Below are positions 47,971-59,817 of a DNA stretch of 64,000 nt, piece by piece. Below the pieces are notes generated by a model. That model saw nothing but the letters and a program-made list of their open reading frames with translations, had not been told where the DNA came from and made no database searches. Position numbers and translations under genes: made by a program. The stretch spans positions 20,309,359 through 20,373,358 of the forward strand of contig JALGPY010000008.1 in assembly GCA_023055425.1 (NCBI GenBank), given 5' to 3'. Positions within the stretch are counted from its first letter, which is position 1; each line of letters starts with the position of its first letter. Source of the stretch: Linanthus parryae (taxonomy: Eukaryota; Streptophyta; Magnoliopsida; Ericales; Polemoniaceae).

Positions 47971-50253
47971 GGACAACGATGCATCCTAGTGTGGGGGTGG
48001 TGGTACCCTTTTTACTAGTCAGTATTGAGTCTTTGCATCGCCCGTGTCAGCATTTAGTTAGAGGTCCTTTTTACTAGTCAGTATTGAGTCTTTGCATCGC
48101 CCGTGTCAGCATATAGTTAGAGGTTTTTGGTTATGTCCTTATTTTTCTCTTTATTATTCATATTTTTGCGTGCACGTTTTGGTATTATTGAGTCATCCCA
48201 CCAAAGTATCGAGTCATTAGTCGAGTTGGCAGTGCATGTAGTATACGTATAAAAAAAATTAAAAAATGTGAAAACCCAAAAAAATTAAAAATTTGAGAAA
48301 GGGCAATCGAAAGAAGCTGAAAATTCGGTAAAATCGAAAGTGTGAGACTTTTAGGCATAGAGCGTGAATTGCGATCGAGAGTGACAATGTGAGATTCCCT
48401 TAGTAAGTATAGAGAAAATTTCTTTACGGGAATGCGTGCCTATTTTACACACGAACTTAATTTTTTCAAATCTAAAGTGTGTGCCTAATTTTCTTACAAG
48501 AGTTGAGCTAGGTGTGAGCTAAACAAGCCGAACGTTCTTGTGTACGTCTTAGGTAGTCGCCAACCCGCCTCGTAGTGGCACACAGAACAGCTGTGCGAGG
48601 TGTGTATTAGAGCACTCACTGCTTATAGAACTTACCTTGTAGGACCACTAGTAAACCCTGTTTTGAACCTTGGATTCTTTGATAACCTGTGGACTTAGGG
48701 TGACGATTCTTGGCCTTCATCATTGATTGGTTAGAATCACCGCTTTAGTGCATCACGAGGGTGTTGTAGTTGAGGGGGTTCGATGAGGGAGTACTTCATG
48801 CTATACTTGTGTGAGTCTTACATATCGCAGACGCTTCATTTGTGATCTTCGAGGGGAATGCGAGGGTGAGTGAGAGTAGGCTTGCGCACTTCGGTGTGGC
48901 GGTGTTCCATGGCATTACAACATGGACACGAGTGAGGAGAGCCGTGAGTGTGTTCCATCTAATACACACAAAACTTGGGTTGGGGAGATTGAATAGGTGG
49001 ATCGTGCTAGGTACCGGATCTTATTCATCATGGTGTAGGAGGTTTGGTTGGATTAGGCACGAGACATATATGTGATTGGCTACTTGAGAGGGGACAGGAT
49101 TACATTCGAGTGTGGGGGTGTCGACATTTGACTTCGGACATCGAGATTGCGCTTGCGACGACTCCATCCCCACACGTGCTCTATTGTGTTAGCGGCTTCG
49201 TTTGTTACACCGAGGAGTTCATCGAAATAGGGGGAGAGACATTTATTTGCGATTCATACGTGTTGATTTGGATATTATCTTCCCCTATTATCATTTTTAG
49301 CTTGACACTTGGAAGACCACTCGAGACGGATATTGGGGAAATTGTGCAGGAATTTGAGAGATTTGCAAAAAAAAAAAAAAAGAAAAAAGAAAAAAAAAAG
49401 AAAAAAAAAACGATGAAAAAAAAAGAGAGAAAAAAGGAGAATTGAATAAAGGAAGAATGAAAAGTTTTGTGGAAGAACGAGTGGAGAAGCAACTAGTTCA
49501 CGAACGGGAAATTTTGGCTTATACATCATTCATGACAATAGCCGCGGAGATCGTAATTGTACCGGGGTGTGAGGGGATCGAGGGCCGGAGATGGTGAGTT
49601 TCGGGCTTGGTTTCTATCATTGTTGTGAGGATGTGTGAGATGTGGTAATTGTGAGAATGTGACGCTTTAGGATTCGAGTTTGATTATTATCCTATTTGTC
49701 CCTAAAGCCTCATCATTCTAAACCCCTTAGCGGATTAGGAGCTCGGACCTTGAACGTGGCTTAGCCTAGCGTAGCCTCTTATTTTGTGGCATACATGAAA
49801 AGGTATTGCGTTCTTGTACTTAGTAAAGCTAGGTTCTCTATACTAGCTAGGGGGGATTCATGTTGACGAATTTGATTTCAACTCATTCCTTGTGTCTAGA
49901 TTTCTCATCGCTTCGTGTGAATCGGTTTAAGCTAATGGAGATTGCCCAATCTCGCAAAATAAAATAAAAAAAATTGTTAATTCAATACTTGCATTGTGAA
50001 TATTGCATTTGCATATAGTTGCATTGTGTATAATCGAGTCGTGTCGACTAGTAAAAAGGATGGTTTGTGAATTGACCTACTCGGACTCGTATGCAATTGG
50101 TAATGGTTAAGTATGCAAATGATGTTGTGATAAGTATGCAATGGCAAATGTGGTATGTATGCAAAGAAAGTTTGGAAATTGGGAAATGTTTGAGGAAGTA
50201 AAATGAGATTGTGAGAATCGGCTTGAGGATTTGCTCGGGACGAGCAAAATGTA
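47971..50253 (+). other. Athila 3' non-coding region
   Basis: No real ORF. It includes a 59-bp tandem duplication (48007-48065, 48066-48124), an A-rich microsatellite (49367-49445), and additional GTGTGGGGGTG words at 47989-48000 and 49110-49120. The long frame at 49044-49445 ends in the A-rich tract and is not considered coding. Confidence 0.6.
48007..48124. repeat. 59-bp tandem duplication
   Basis: TTTTTACTAGTCAGTATTG and the following GAGTCTTTGCATCGCCCGTG are repeated twice in direct succession with one or two differences. Confidence 0.85.
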
Positions 50254-50266
50254 GTGTGGGGGTAGT
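50254..50266 (+). promoter_or_regulatory. Polypurine tract of the Athila element
   Basis: GTGTGGGGGTAG lies directly before the 3' LTR start TGATAAC. The same tract occurs at 37564-37575 before the 5' LTR. Confidence 0.65.
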
Positions 50267-51719
50267 TGATAACTCCGTTTTGGAGTTATATTATTCCTTA
50301 TTTTTGCTATGTTTTGCGTGCTTATCATGGAGAATTTAATCGTCTTTGAGCGTTTTGTGCTAAAATTGTGAAAATTGAGTTTTTGAGCGTTAATCGTTGA
50401 ATCCGGGCGTTTCTCGTATATTTTGTTGCTTTTATTGTGATATGATCGCGGGTTCGTGTTTCGTGTTGTGGTTGGCAGGAAATAGGACGCGAGGATCAAA
50501 GGTGGTGAAGAAACGAGCTTCGGAAATAAAGAAAGCAAGGAAAACTCAAGAAAAGAAGCCAGAAAAAAGCTAAGGCAGGAACTCTTCGCACGAAGAGAAA
50601 AGCTCTTCCCACGAAGAAAAGACTTAGCCAAAATTCCAGTTCTCTTCCTGTGACATGATGCTGTCTCAAAATAGGAGGACTTTTGCAGGAAGACTTCAGA
50701 CAATCTCTTCGCACGAAGAGAAAGTGTCTTCGCACGAAGAGTTCGCCCAGAAAGCTAGAAACGGCCGGGGTCTTTTTGCAATTATTAGAAACTTTGTTAT
50801 ATCATTCTAGGAACGTATTTAAGTGTGTTAGGTCAACTTTTTGAGTAGTTTTTCACGTGAGACACATCTTTTGGAGATCAAGGAGCTATTGTGAAAGCTT
50901 AGGAGCTTTGGATCATCCGTTTGGATTCTCAACTCTTCTCTTTTCTTGATGTTTATGCTTAAACTCATGAGACTTATCGTTTTGAGTATGAATATGAGTA
51001 GCTAAACGTTATTTGCTGGGAATTATCGTTTGGTGTAGCTAGGGTTTGATCTAAATATCATGTTTTGATGATTGTGATTCATGCTTTAGCTTAATATCAC
51101 GTAATCTTTCATTATTATGGATTATTTACGTTTGTAATCATACTATCTTTGCGAGTAGCTAACGTAGAGATAAACTTAATTGGTTTTCACGCGGTAACTC
51201 CGTGAGAATTAGTCGGTAAATTGAATAATTCACCTAGTCGAATCAATGTTTGGTAACTCGACATCGTTAACTAGGATCGTTAGTAGAATTGTGGTTTTAA
51301 TGCATGCTTTAAGCTAGAATAGACTTGGTAACTCGGTTGCTTTGGTTTAAAGTATAGTAAACTTACTTGGTAACTCGGTGGGTTTAATATTGCTTGATTG
51401 ATAGTGAAAGATACGTGGTTGTTTACAAGTCAAAACATAAATTTAGCTCAACCTAGTGAACCTAGAGAATTCCCGGTGTTTTTCCCTTATATTACAAAAA
51501 CCCTAAAATTCATTCTTTATTAATCGTGAACTATTTCACTTGGTTAATTGAGAATATTGCGTTTATTTTAGTAGAATTAGATCAAAACACAAACTGCGAC
51601 GTACCCACATAAGGTTTAGAACAATAATTAATTTAAACAAAGTCCCTTGGGCTCGACAACCCGGATTTCCGGTTTATTACTACACACGACAGCTGTACAC
51701 TTGCAGTTGGAACGTGTCA
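50267..51719 (+). repeat. Athila 3' LTR
   Basis: TGATAACTCC to GTGTCA, about 99% identical by eye to 37577-39032. Differences include small indels near 51282 and 51424. It ends abruptly and is followed by unrelated sequence at 51720. Long antisense frames in both LTRs are shadows. Confidence 0.9.
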
Positions 51720-51770
51720 CCAGCGCGAAAAACATTTGGTCGAAGTGGGTGATGTACTTTTTTATGGACT

Positions 51771-52496
51771 TTGTCAACCCAAACGTTGCTCGGGAGTGGC
51801 GAGAGCAAAATCCAGAGGCCGTCATTGGTGTCGACGGTAAAGGCTCTGTCAAATCCTAACCCCAATACCAGGGTTAACTCTTCCCACCTGCCAAAACCAT
51901 ACTCTCACCTACCAAAACCACCATCTCACCTACCTAAACCACCCTCTCAGAGGCATAAAAAGAGATCTGTTAGGTTGACTGGCAACCAAAGAGGGGGAAA
52001 GAAAAACTTGCAGAAAGAAAATCTCATTTTAGACTTTGTTCATCCTGTCCAAAACAGATCAAACAAGAATTACAATTTTTTGAAGAGTAAAGCAGAAGAT
52101 TTTATTACCCATCCAAAGGAATTATGTAGAAAGGCTCCATGGCTCGATGGGTTTGACTGTTACCACCCTTTAACTAGGTCCTCTGGTAAAGAAATGGTTA
52201 TAGTTTTAGGAAGGAACCCAGAATCCTTAGCAAGATTTCTAAAATGGAGGATTGGGGCATCATGGAGAGTAAGGATGTTCACAATTTGGGTGTGGAGGCT
52301 TCAGTTTACCCTTACTGCCACGTTGACCACTGCTCTTACCACACTAGTGTGGATGATGGAAGAGTGGACAATGTATGTCGGCTTAATTATTGCCGCCTCG
52401 TCTGAAAGAGAGTCCCCCCTACCCGAGCAGCTCTTGCCCCTTGTTACTCATGGGGGGTTTAGGGGTGAAGTTTTTTGTACAAACCGGCCTTTTTAA
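51771..52496 (+). CDS. Unrecognised ORF, 241 codons
   Basis: The frame has a repeated proline-rich segment (HLPKPYSHLPKPPSHLPKPP, about residues 38-60), then a basic region (KKRSVRLTGNQRGGKKNLQK) and a region rich in tryptophan and threonine. No family recognised. It lies between the Athila 3' LTR and a LINE ORF1 remnant, so it is more likely a transposon fragment than a host gene. The start is arbitrary. Confidence 0.25.
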   Translation: MSTQTLLGSGESKIQRPSLVSTVKALSNPNPNTRVNSSHLPKPYSHLPKPPSHLPKPPSQRHKKRSVRLTGNQRGGKKNLQKENLILDFVHPVQNRSNKNYNFLKSKAEDFITHPKELCRKAPWLDGFDCYHPLTRSSGKEMVIVLGRNPESLARFLKWRIGASWRVRMFTIWVWRLQFTLTATLTTALTTLVWMMEEWTMYVGLIIAASSERESPLPEQLLPLVTHGGFRGEVFCTNRPF

Positions 52497-53657
52497 TCCG
52501 AAGGCCGGCATTGTGAGAGACGCGGAATCCTTACCCTTGGCAGCTTTTTTTTTGTTTCCCCAATCTTCCCGCCTGCCTCGACTGACCCGAAGGGGTTGTC
52601 AAAGATGGTGAGCTCCTTCCCGTCTCCTGTTGGCTCGCCCTCCATATTGTTAATGTCCGGATCGCTATCACTCCCCCACTCCGACCCTTCCATATTATTG
52701 TCTTTGTCGTTCACATCATCGTCTTATTTCGATTTATCCGGTTCACGTTAATTAAAAGGTTAGGCATCTTCCGAAGTAGCCCTCCTCGTCTTTGGTGATG
52801 GTCGGAAAGTTAAGCATCTTCCGTAGCCCGAATTTTTGTCAAGCTTCTCTTTCTCAGTCTTCTCAACACAACTCCCGCTATAATGAGAGATTTTGTTGCA
52901 CCATTCGTAGACATAAGTTACTCTTTCATATGAAAGACTCATCTTCCAGTTTCCTTGCTCTACCTATCACACAATCCTATCTCTCGATCGATATAAGTCT
53001 ATGAAAATGGTTTCGCAACGAAAACTAGGAAAAATAGGAGTCTTTTGTTAAAGCTCGCTGAGCCTTAGGGAATGACTTCTTGGAAATTAGCTTGCTCGAC
53101 TCATCCGAGAGAGGGTAAAAGACTCGACCAACCCTTAGACCTGCCCTCGGGGCAAGCCCTCCCTCTTCAAATTCCAATAACTGGTCCTTTTTGTTGTAAG
53201 TTAATGTAGCCATCTAGAAAGAGAAAAAGAATCCCTTGGGCATGGACCTTGAGAGAGCTGGAGTACCATAGGATAGGCATCTTCCTAGAGTAAGGTGCGT
53301 AGACCCCGTCCAATTGAGCAAAGTAGATTCAAGTCATCAATCCAAATCTTCTCGCCAAGAGTGCTTATGAACGTATCTTGTTGGAGAGATATGTCGGGAT
53401 CGATAGAGACTTTATCTCGGAGATAGTCTCATCCTTCGCTAGAAAAAACCCTGCTATTCAACTCGAGCATTGTTCCCAATCTCTTGGCAACCCTACGAAC
53501 ATCGCCCTCCTTCCTTAGATAAACCGGTAAGTTTTTTATCTGAACTCAAACTTCCATAGTGTAAAAAATCACATTATCCGTGCGTGCACTCGGTCTCCAC
53601 GGCACCAACAGCAGCATGTTGTCTTCGAAAGACCACGGTCTGCCCTTCGAAACACAT
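52493..53657 (-). pseudogene. LINE ORF1 remnant (DUF4283, zinc knuckle)
   Basis: Minus-strand frames, interrupted by stops and shifts, read RPWSFEDNMLLLVPW and VQIKNLPVYLRKEGDVRRVA (the second half of DUF4283). They continue as SYERVTYVYEWCNKISHYSG, a degenerate zinc knuckle, then YGRCLTFRPSP, and finally an acidic tail (SDSDPDINNMEGEPTGDGKE). This is a different LINE lineage from 15018-21255. The N-terminal side is cut off by the LTR element at 53658. Confidence 0.65.
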
Positions 53658-53865
53658 TGTAAGATTTCAATAGAGGAGAACTTGAATTCATGGTGTCTTA
53701 TTCTCCGAGTAGAGAATAGAGAACAATGTAGGGAGGAATATTAAGTGTATCTTATTCTCCACCAAACCACCCTTTATATAGGGTGTGGGGTCAATCAGTA
53801 TCAACCAAATATGGTAATACAATATGTTATGAATATTCACAATATCAATAATATATTTCATAACA
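53658..53865 (-). repeat. 3' LTR of the Copia-like element
   Basis: It contains the TATA box CCTATATAAAGG (minus strand, about 53771-53783). Relative to the 5' LTR it has about 37 extra bases near its end, containing a second TCTTATTCTCC word. Three substitutions and one indel separate the shared ~155 bp. Confidence 0.75.
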
Positions 53866-56800
53866 CTCCCCCTTGAATATTCACTAACACTAGTGAATGA
53901 TGAGGTTGAAATGATGCCTCGTTAAAACCTTGTCGAGTAAAACCCGTTGGGACAAAAACTCTGACGAAGGAAAAAGAGTACATCTTATGAGCAGGAGCTT
54001 GGTTCAATCTTGAAGTCATCCATGGCTGCCTGTTTCGTTAAAACCTTGCTTGGAAAAACCCTGTGGGAAAAAGAACTCAGCTAAGGAAAAAGAGTACATC
54101 GCCTTGTAATTTTTGTCTCCCCCTCTTTGCATCATCTTGATGTCACACTTCATACCTGAAAAGTGAACTTATGGGAAATACATAATGTGTAACATAATAT
54201 GATACTTCATGATCATTCAAAATAGTAATAAAAACTATCATGTATGAAATGTTATATATTCATAGTAAATAATATGCATATGCTCCTAAAACTACTCGCG
54301 AGTGTGTATCAAAGATATGCTTTTAGCAATGAAGTATATCTCATGGGCAATAGCCTCCATGGATTTCACATATAGTGATTTGTACGATCATTTTGTGTAA
54401 CTAGTTACTTTCATATTCGTAGTCTTAAGACTAAACGAAATATCATAATCACTCTTATCAACAGAGGATTTGTGGGTTATGATTATAACCACGGGAAACA
54501 TATGGGCATATAGCATGTTTGTCTTTCAATAGTCTTACGCATTCAACCATTAGGGTGCGGACATTTGAATATGTTGTTCTATACGAACATGGATGCTTGA
54601 GGCATCTCAAGTACTTCAAAGTACTTCACATATAGGCTCGATGCATTAACTACAGAGCTCGTGTATATATCCACACACGAGTGTTGACTTTGATATTGGC
54701 CAATATAGTCAACACATTTCCACTAATAGTGGTGTAACGATATCAGATGATTTCAAGAGCTTTTCAAAGTGAATATCATCAATGATCATATACATAGACT
54801 CAAATGTAGGTATCTCTTCATCTACATGAGTTGTTGCCTCTTCAGCGACATTGATTTGATCATTTATTTATGATTCTCTTGTGTTCTCAATCTCTATGGA
54901 ATTGGAACTAACGAGGTCATGATCCTTATAGAGGATCTATATCATTGCATAGGCAACCTTTACATGCTTCATATGTATCAAAACTCATAATTTGTAAGAT
55001 ATCGATTGGATTGAAGTTCTTACACATATTCAAGTATGAAATCAGACAATTGATATAAAAGTTCATGTCGTGTCATAAGGTATTTCCTCCCCCTCATGAC
55101 ATGAATCATAGGATCAATGTCATAGTTATATGCTTTTGGCATATTTTTACATATACTCGAGCCAGAAGAATGTAGGCGAGAATGTATGCTCTTTATGAGA
55201 TGGAAATTTTCATACTTGAAATTTGTAATCCTCGCGAAGTCTAAATACTATCCTCTTTGGGATAGGAGTTTCACATATGAGAATACATTAATCACATACT
55301 CTCCTTAAAAAATGGATTAAAATGAGTTGATTAATGTTCTATAGAAGGAACATAGAGCATGTAAAAGTAATAACCATATTCAAAGTTTTCCATCCAAATG
55401 AATTATTTTTGCACAATTCATAAAGAAGTGCATATATAATAATCATGAAGATTATTTGAATCTAATATAAATTATTCAATCAATCAATCACATTTAGTAA
55501 TGTCAACAGTTACAAACTCAATCTTGAAATTTCTTCACGAGTTGATGTCAAAACTCGTTGACCTCTTCTAGAGACGAAATGTCTTCTAGGTGCTTGATAT
55601 ACATATTTTTCAAATGTGACATTGACGACATCAACCCACTTTGGGGGATGATTCAAACATTTGGATGGTTTCTTGAAATTTGATATGGATTCACAACGCA
55701 TCAACTAGGCGTTGGTTGGGCGAGGCAATGCATCAAGCCATTTTTTATGACAAAATTATGTACGTTGGATAGGCGATGTGATGAATCAAGCCAAAATTCT
55801 CAACGGAACGTTTAATTTTGTAATATTGAATCTCAATACTCAAGAGAAATTCTCGTGTCAAAACGAACACAAATGTGCTTAAAAGCTACAATTAGGAGCC
55901 TTAAAAGGTCTCATGTACATCCTTGAATAGAGTCTTATTCTCTTTTCAATTTTCAAAACTTATAAATGTAGGTTACCTCTTTTAGGATACCTTTTCATAA
56001 ACTCAAATATTTCATAACTTTAAGTATGAAATAAGATGTCAATAAGCACACAGGGGGGGGGGCTTATGCATTTCTTATATTTTTATTTTCTTTTGTGAGC
56101 CACGAAGAAATTGAGGCTTCAATACAATCAAGAATAACAAATCAAGATGTAGAGACGAAAATAGAAGAAGCTAACCTTGATAATAATGAACCACATATTA
56201 TGTATGATTTCTCTCAAAGAATTCCTTTAAGAATCCTGAAATAGGAAATTAATAATCTCTAATCTAAATGTGTTGGCAAAAAAAATGGCGTGGCAAGTTC
56301 AATTAAATTCGAAAGAACCAAGGAGTTGGGAGGATCTTGAGTCACTCAACCGAAACTTTGCATAGTTATTGGGAGGATAGTGAATCACTCAACCAAACAT
56401 TGATATAGATTTTGGGAGGATGTTGAATCACTCTACCAACAATTCTCATAGAGATCAATAAAGAAATGTGGCATATTGCAAGTGTGCAACCATGCTTATT
56501 CACTAGGGGGAAATATTTGAAACTATTTGGTGCATTTTTTTTTTCTATCTCTCTGTTTTCATGTGGTCTTAGAAGGTCAATGTTGGATCCTCATGATACC
56601 AAGATCATACAACAATCGCAACTAAGTCTGTGACTTTGCGGGTTGTTTCAACCATATAATTTATAAGATCCGCTTCAGGAGATGGCTCGTTATCCTCTTT
56701 AAGGGTTTGAGTCGAGCATAAACTCAATCATCCACTCCTGAGATTCAATGCCATTTTTTTTATTAACTCGAAAAACTATGAGTGCGATATTATACATTTT

Positions 56801-57380
56801 TTTTTCATAACTGCAGGTTATGTGTAAATGGCATAAGCAATAACAATTGCTTTGATGTTCTTATCCATCAAAGATAACCTCACAAGTTTTTTCTTTTCAT
56901 AGAAGGAGTAAAAAAATAGAAATAGAAATAGAAGATGAGAAGAATAAGAATTGAATCGTCTAATTCGACAAAGTTATTCTCACTCTAGGGAGAAACATAT
57001 CAATAATACTATAACTCTGGGCTATAGTTAGTCATTATGTGCTCTATAACGCCATGTGTAAGAACATGATTTAACTAAGCACATAAATAGCTTAGGAGCA
57101 TTTTATGACGACGGGGTTAAACTCCCATGGAGTTTCCTATTTCGCCCACAATATAACAAATGTCTAGTGGTTTTTACTTTGTCAAATAGAGGAATATAAT
57201 TTAAGACAAAGTCAATAAGAAAAATAATGATCAAGAAAACTCCATCATGAATAATCTGCGGAGCTAGGCTGAAGCCTTTGCATTTATATTCTTCTTCTTA
57301 CTCTACGCAAATGTAGAAGAAAAATATAACCATGGAGCTTAACAATCTGAACAACATTGTATTTTTTTTTTCTTTTCACC
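53866..57380 (-). other. Non-coding interior of the Copia-like element, 3' part
   Basis: AT-rich and no ORF of note. Near 53930-54110 two similar blocks occur (CGTTAAAACCTTG ... AAAAACTC ... AAGGAAAAAGAGTACATC), about 130 bp apart. A poly-G tract lies at about 56054-56062. Confidence 0.5.
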
Positions 57381-58990
57381 TCAAAATGTTCACGAGTTCA
57401 ATTCGAACTCTAGCGACTCTTTCTTATTTTTATAGAATAGAAGTAAGTGTGAGTACGTATATTGCTGCAGAATAGGCAACCATTGTTCTTATATTGTGCG
57501 AGCTCGATTGTATGGGTTTAAATTCATAAACATTTTTTATTTTTAGAACACAACGCAATAACAATATAATCTTGTTAAGCGATAATCTGCGATAAAATCA
57601 GCGTCCTTTTATTTATCCGCGTTGTATTATTCGGGCGAGCGTCTCGAGGCCACGAGTTCAAACCTCTAGTGACATCTTTTACAAATAACAAAAAAAAACA
57701 ATAAAGTTGAATAGAAAAATAAACAAATAAATCAAGTTGTAATTCTCAATCATTTTCAGTCACGAGTTTGATTCTCAAGTGACATTTTTTTTCATAAGTC
57801 ATTCTGTAAATTTTTAATAATAAACGCACATCTTTCAGCGGTATTATTCATCGAGAAACTCGCTAGAGTTTAGCGGTATTGTCACAAGTTCGAAACTCTA
57901 GTGAATTTTATTATATTTTATTTTTTCACATAAGAAGATTGAATAATTAACATTCAAGAAACTCGCTAGGGCTAGACCTCAGCGGTATGGTCACGGGTAT
58001 GAAACTCTAGTGGCTTTTTTTTTCAATAATTTCAAGAGAGAAAATACAAGTTACTTGACACTCTAAATCAAGATTGATCGAGGAAACACATAAAGCGGAG
58101 CATCTAAGTGCTCTAGATCGGAGAGCGATTCTATTTCCTGTGTTTGGGCAGGTAGCTAATCAACTCTTTCACGCTAGGGCATTGCTTCTCATACTTGGTA
58201 ATAGGAGAAGAAGAAACGCACTAGTCTCCCTTTTTTTATTAGTATTATATATATATATATAATATTAGTAAATAAAAAACAGTACAAATAATAAACAGTA
58301 ACCAGGTTAAGCAACTTTGATAGTAGTTGAAGCGCCATAAAATCTTTTCATAGGGCTGTGTCTGGCTGCTGGTTAGAGGTGTTGGGTTCAATACCTAGCA
58401 GCAACTTGTGGCAAAGATCAAGAATAAATGTCTTTGCTAGCACAATCGGCAGCCATATAATAGGCAGCAGCATTGCCATGGATATTCGCACGGGCGCATG
58501 ATTGCCATGGATATTGTCATGTGCGCATGAGGTTCAAAACCTGGCAGCACCATTTTTATTTCATTTTTATTTTTTATTATCCTTTTTCTTTTTCTTTGAT
58601 TCATATGAACAAAAGACATAGGCAGTGAGATGGTTGGCCGCAGCCCTGGGTCACCAAGATTCAAACCTCGGCAGCGCCATTGCTTTTTTTTTTTTTTTTA
58701 ACCATAGCAGCCACATTTTTTTTTGGGCAAAATTGTTCTGCTAGATCAAATGGCTGCAGAGCAGCAACTAGGTGCGCCGGCCACTAACCTGGGTTCAAAT
58801 CCCAGCGGTAATAATATTTTCTTTTATTAAGGTCCTGATCTCTTGTGGCAGCATAGAAAAATAATAAAAATAAATATGCTATGATTTGGTATTGTGAGCA
58901 CTACTTTATCAAATTGTAGCAGAGCAATAGATAGGTGCTGCCAGCCGCTCACCACCTGGGTTCAAATCCCGGCGGCGCCCCAGCGGCAAG
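57380..58990. repeat. Degenerate series of box-B-like motifs with T runs
   Basis: Ten variants of a GTTCAAATCCC-type motif occur. The first five are ACGAGTTCAATTCGAAC (57391), ACGAGTTCAAACCTC (57651), ACGAGTTTGATTC (57761), ACAAGTTCGAAACTC (57876) and ACGGGTATGAAACTC (57984). The other five are TTGGGTTCAATACC (58382), GAGGTTCAAAACCTGG (58528), AAGATTCAAACCTCGG (58656), TGGGTTCAAATCCCAG (58790) and TGGGTTCAAATCCCGG (58959). Most are followed within about 35 bp by a T-rich run. Spacing is 100-400 bp. They lie in the leader region of the LTR element. Confidence 0.5.
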
Positions 58991-59646
58991 TTTTTATTTT
59001 CTTTCTTTTTCATATGACTGCCCCTCTTTTATATAGACCGCTTGCTTAGCATAGATTCGCTGCAGAATTCAAGTAGACTTTTTTTTTTTTTTTCTTTTGA
59101 ACTAACCAAATAAACCCTAACATTGATGGGTTGTTTGGAATAATTAATTGGTCCATGTATTCAATACCCAAGGGAGAGGGTCTGCTATCAACTTGGTAGC
59201 AGCCGGACCTTTGTAGGAGCAATTTTTTTTTCTTTCTTTTGTGCAGTAATTTTTTTTCTGGGCAATTTTTTTTTTCAAGACCATAATCTATACAAAATAA
59301 CCAACAATCCGACCGCACATCAAGCAGTACTACGATCAAAACTTCGGGCGGTACTGCAATAAATCTATGGTTTATACTCAACCATAGTTCTTTTTGTCTT
59401 TTCTCTAATTCAAGAGCATAGCAGACCAACAACTTATTTTCTTTTCTTTTGAATAATAAAAAAAATATATATTGTTATATATGATTGACATGATTCCTAC
59501 TTCACGCCAGAGACAACGACGATCAAAATCGAAAATTGTATGTTCCGTTTGATCAGCCTTTTCTCAACAATAATTATAATCAGTAAATTCGTACCTTTTT
59601 CTTTTTGATAAATCTGCTCCTCCGGTAGAGCGTGCTGATAACGTAT

Positions 59647-59817
59647 TGTAAACTCAAGAGTAGAGAATAGAGAACAATGTAGGGAGGAATATTAAGTGTA
59701 TCTTATTCTCCATCAAACCACCCTTTATATAGGGTGTGGGGGTCAATCAGTATCAACCAAATATGGTAATTCAATATGTTATGAACATTCACAATATCAA
59801 TAATATATTTCATAACA
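59647..59817 (-). repeat. 5' LTR of the Copia-like element
   Basis: 171 bp, TGTTATGAAA to TTACA on the minus strand, with TATA box CCTATATAAAGG at about 59721-59733. The first 41 bases are an imperfect palindrome (TGTTATGAA...TTCATAACA), as in the 3' LTR. Confidence 0.75.

Larger units (their letters stand above)
37577..51719 (+). mobile_element. Athila-lineage Ty3/gypsy retrotransposon
   Basis: Order: 5' LTR, tRNA-Asp primer site, gag, protease, RT, RNase H, integrase, long spacer, extra ORF, non-coding region, polypurine tract, 3' LTR; 14.1 kb. The order PR-RT-RH-INT places it in Ty3/gypsy. The primer site, the long LTRs and a separate ORF downstream of integrase place it in the Athila lineage. 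Gag-pol is interrupted by several stops and frameshifts, so this copy cannot be autonomous, although its LTRs are nearly identical. Flanks show no 5-bp target duplication (left GCAAA-type sequence versus right CCAGC). Confidence 0.9.
53658..59817 (-). mobile_element. LTR retrotransposon with short, Copia-like LTRs, no long ORF (minus strand)
   Basis: Two related LTRs (53658-53865 and 59647-59817) begin TGTTATGAAATATATT and end TTACA on the minus strand. Just outside the 3' LTR the minus strand reads CAAGGGGGAGTG, a typical Copia polypurine tract. After the 5' LTR it reads ATACGTTATCAGCACG, a primer-site-like sequence. The 5.8-kb interior has no ORF longer than about 75 codons outside the T-rich leader and no RT motif, so it is non-autonomous or heavily decayed. 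No clear target-site duplication is visible. Confidence 0.7.

Noticed and set aside
49044..49445. 133-codon plus-strand ORF in the Athila 3' region
   Set aside because: Ends in a lysine run encoded by an A-rich microsatellite, and no similar protein is known to me.
58074..58262. 62-codon plus-strand ORF
   Set aside because: Ends in a TA microsatellite inside the non-coding interior of the LTR element.
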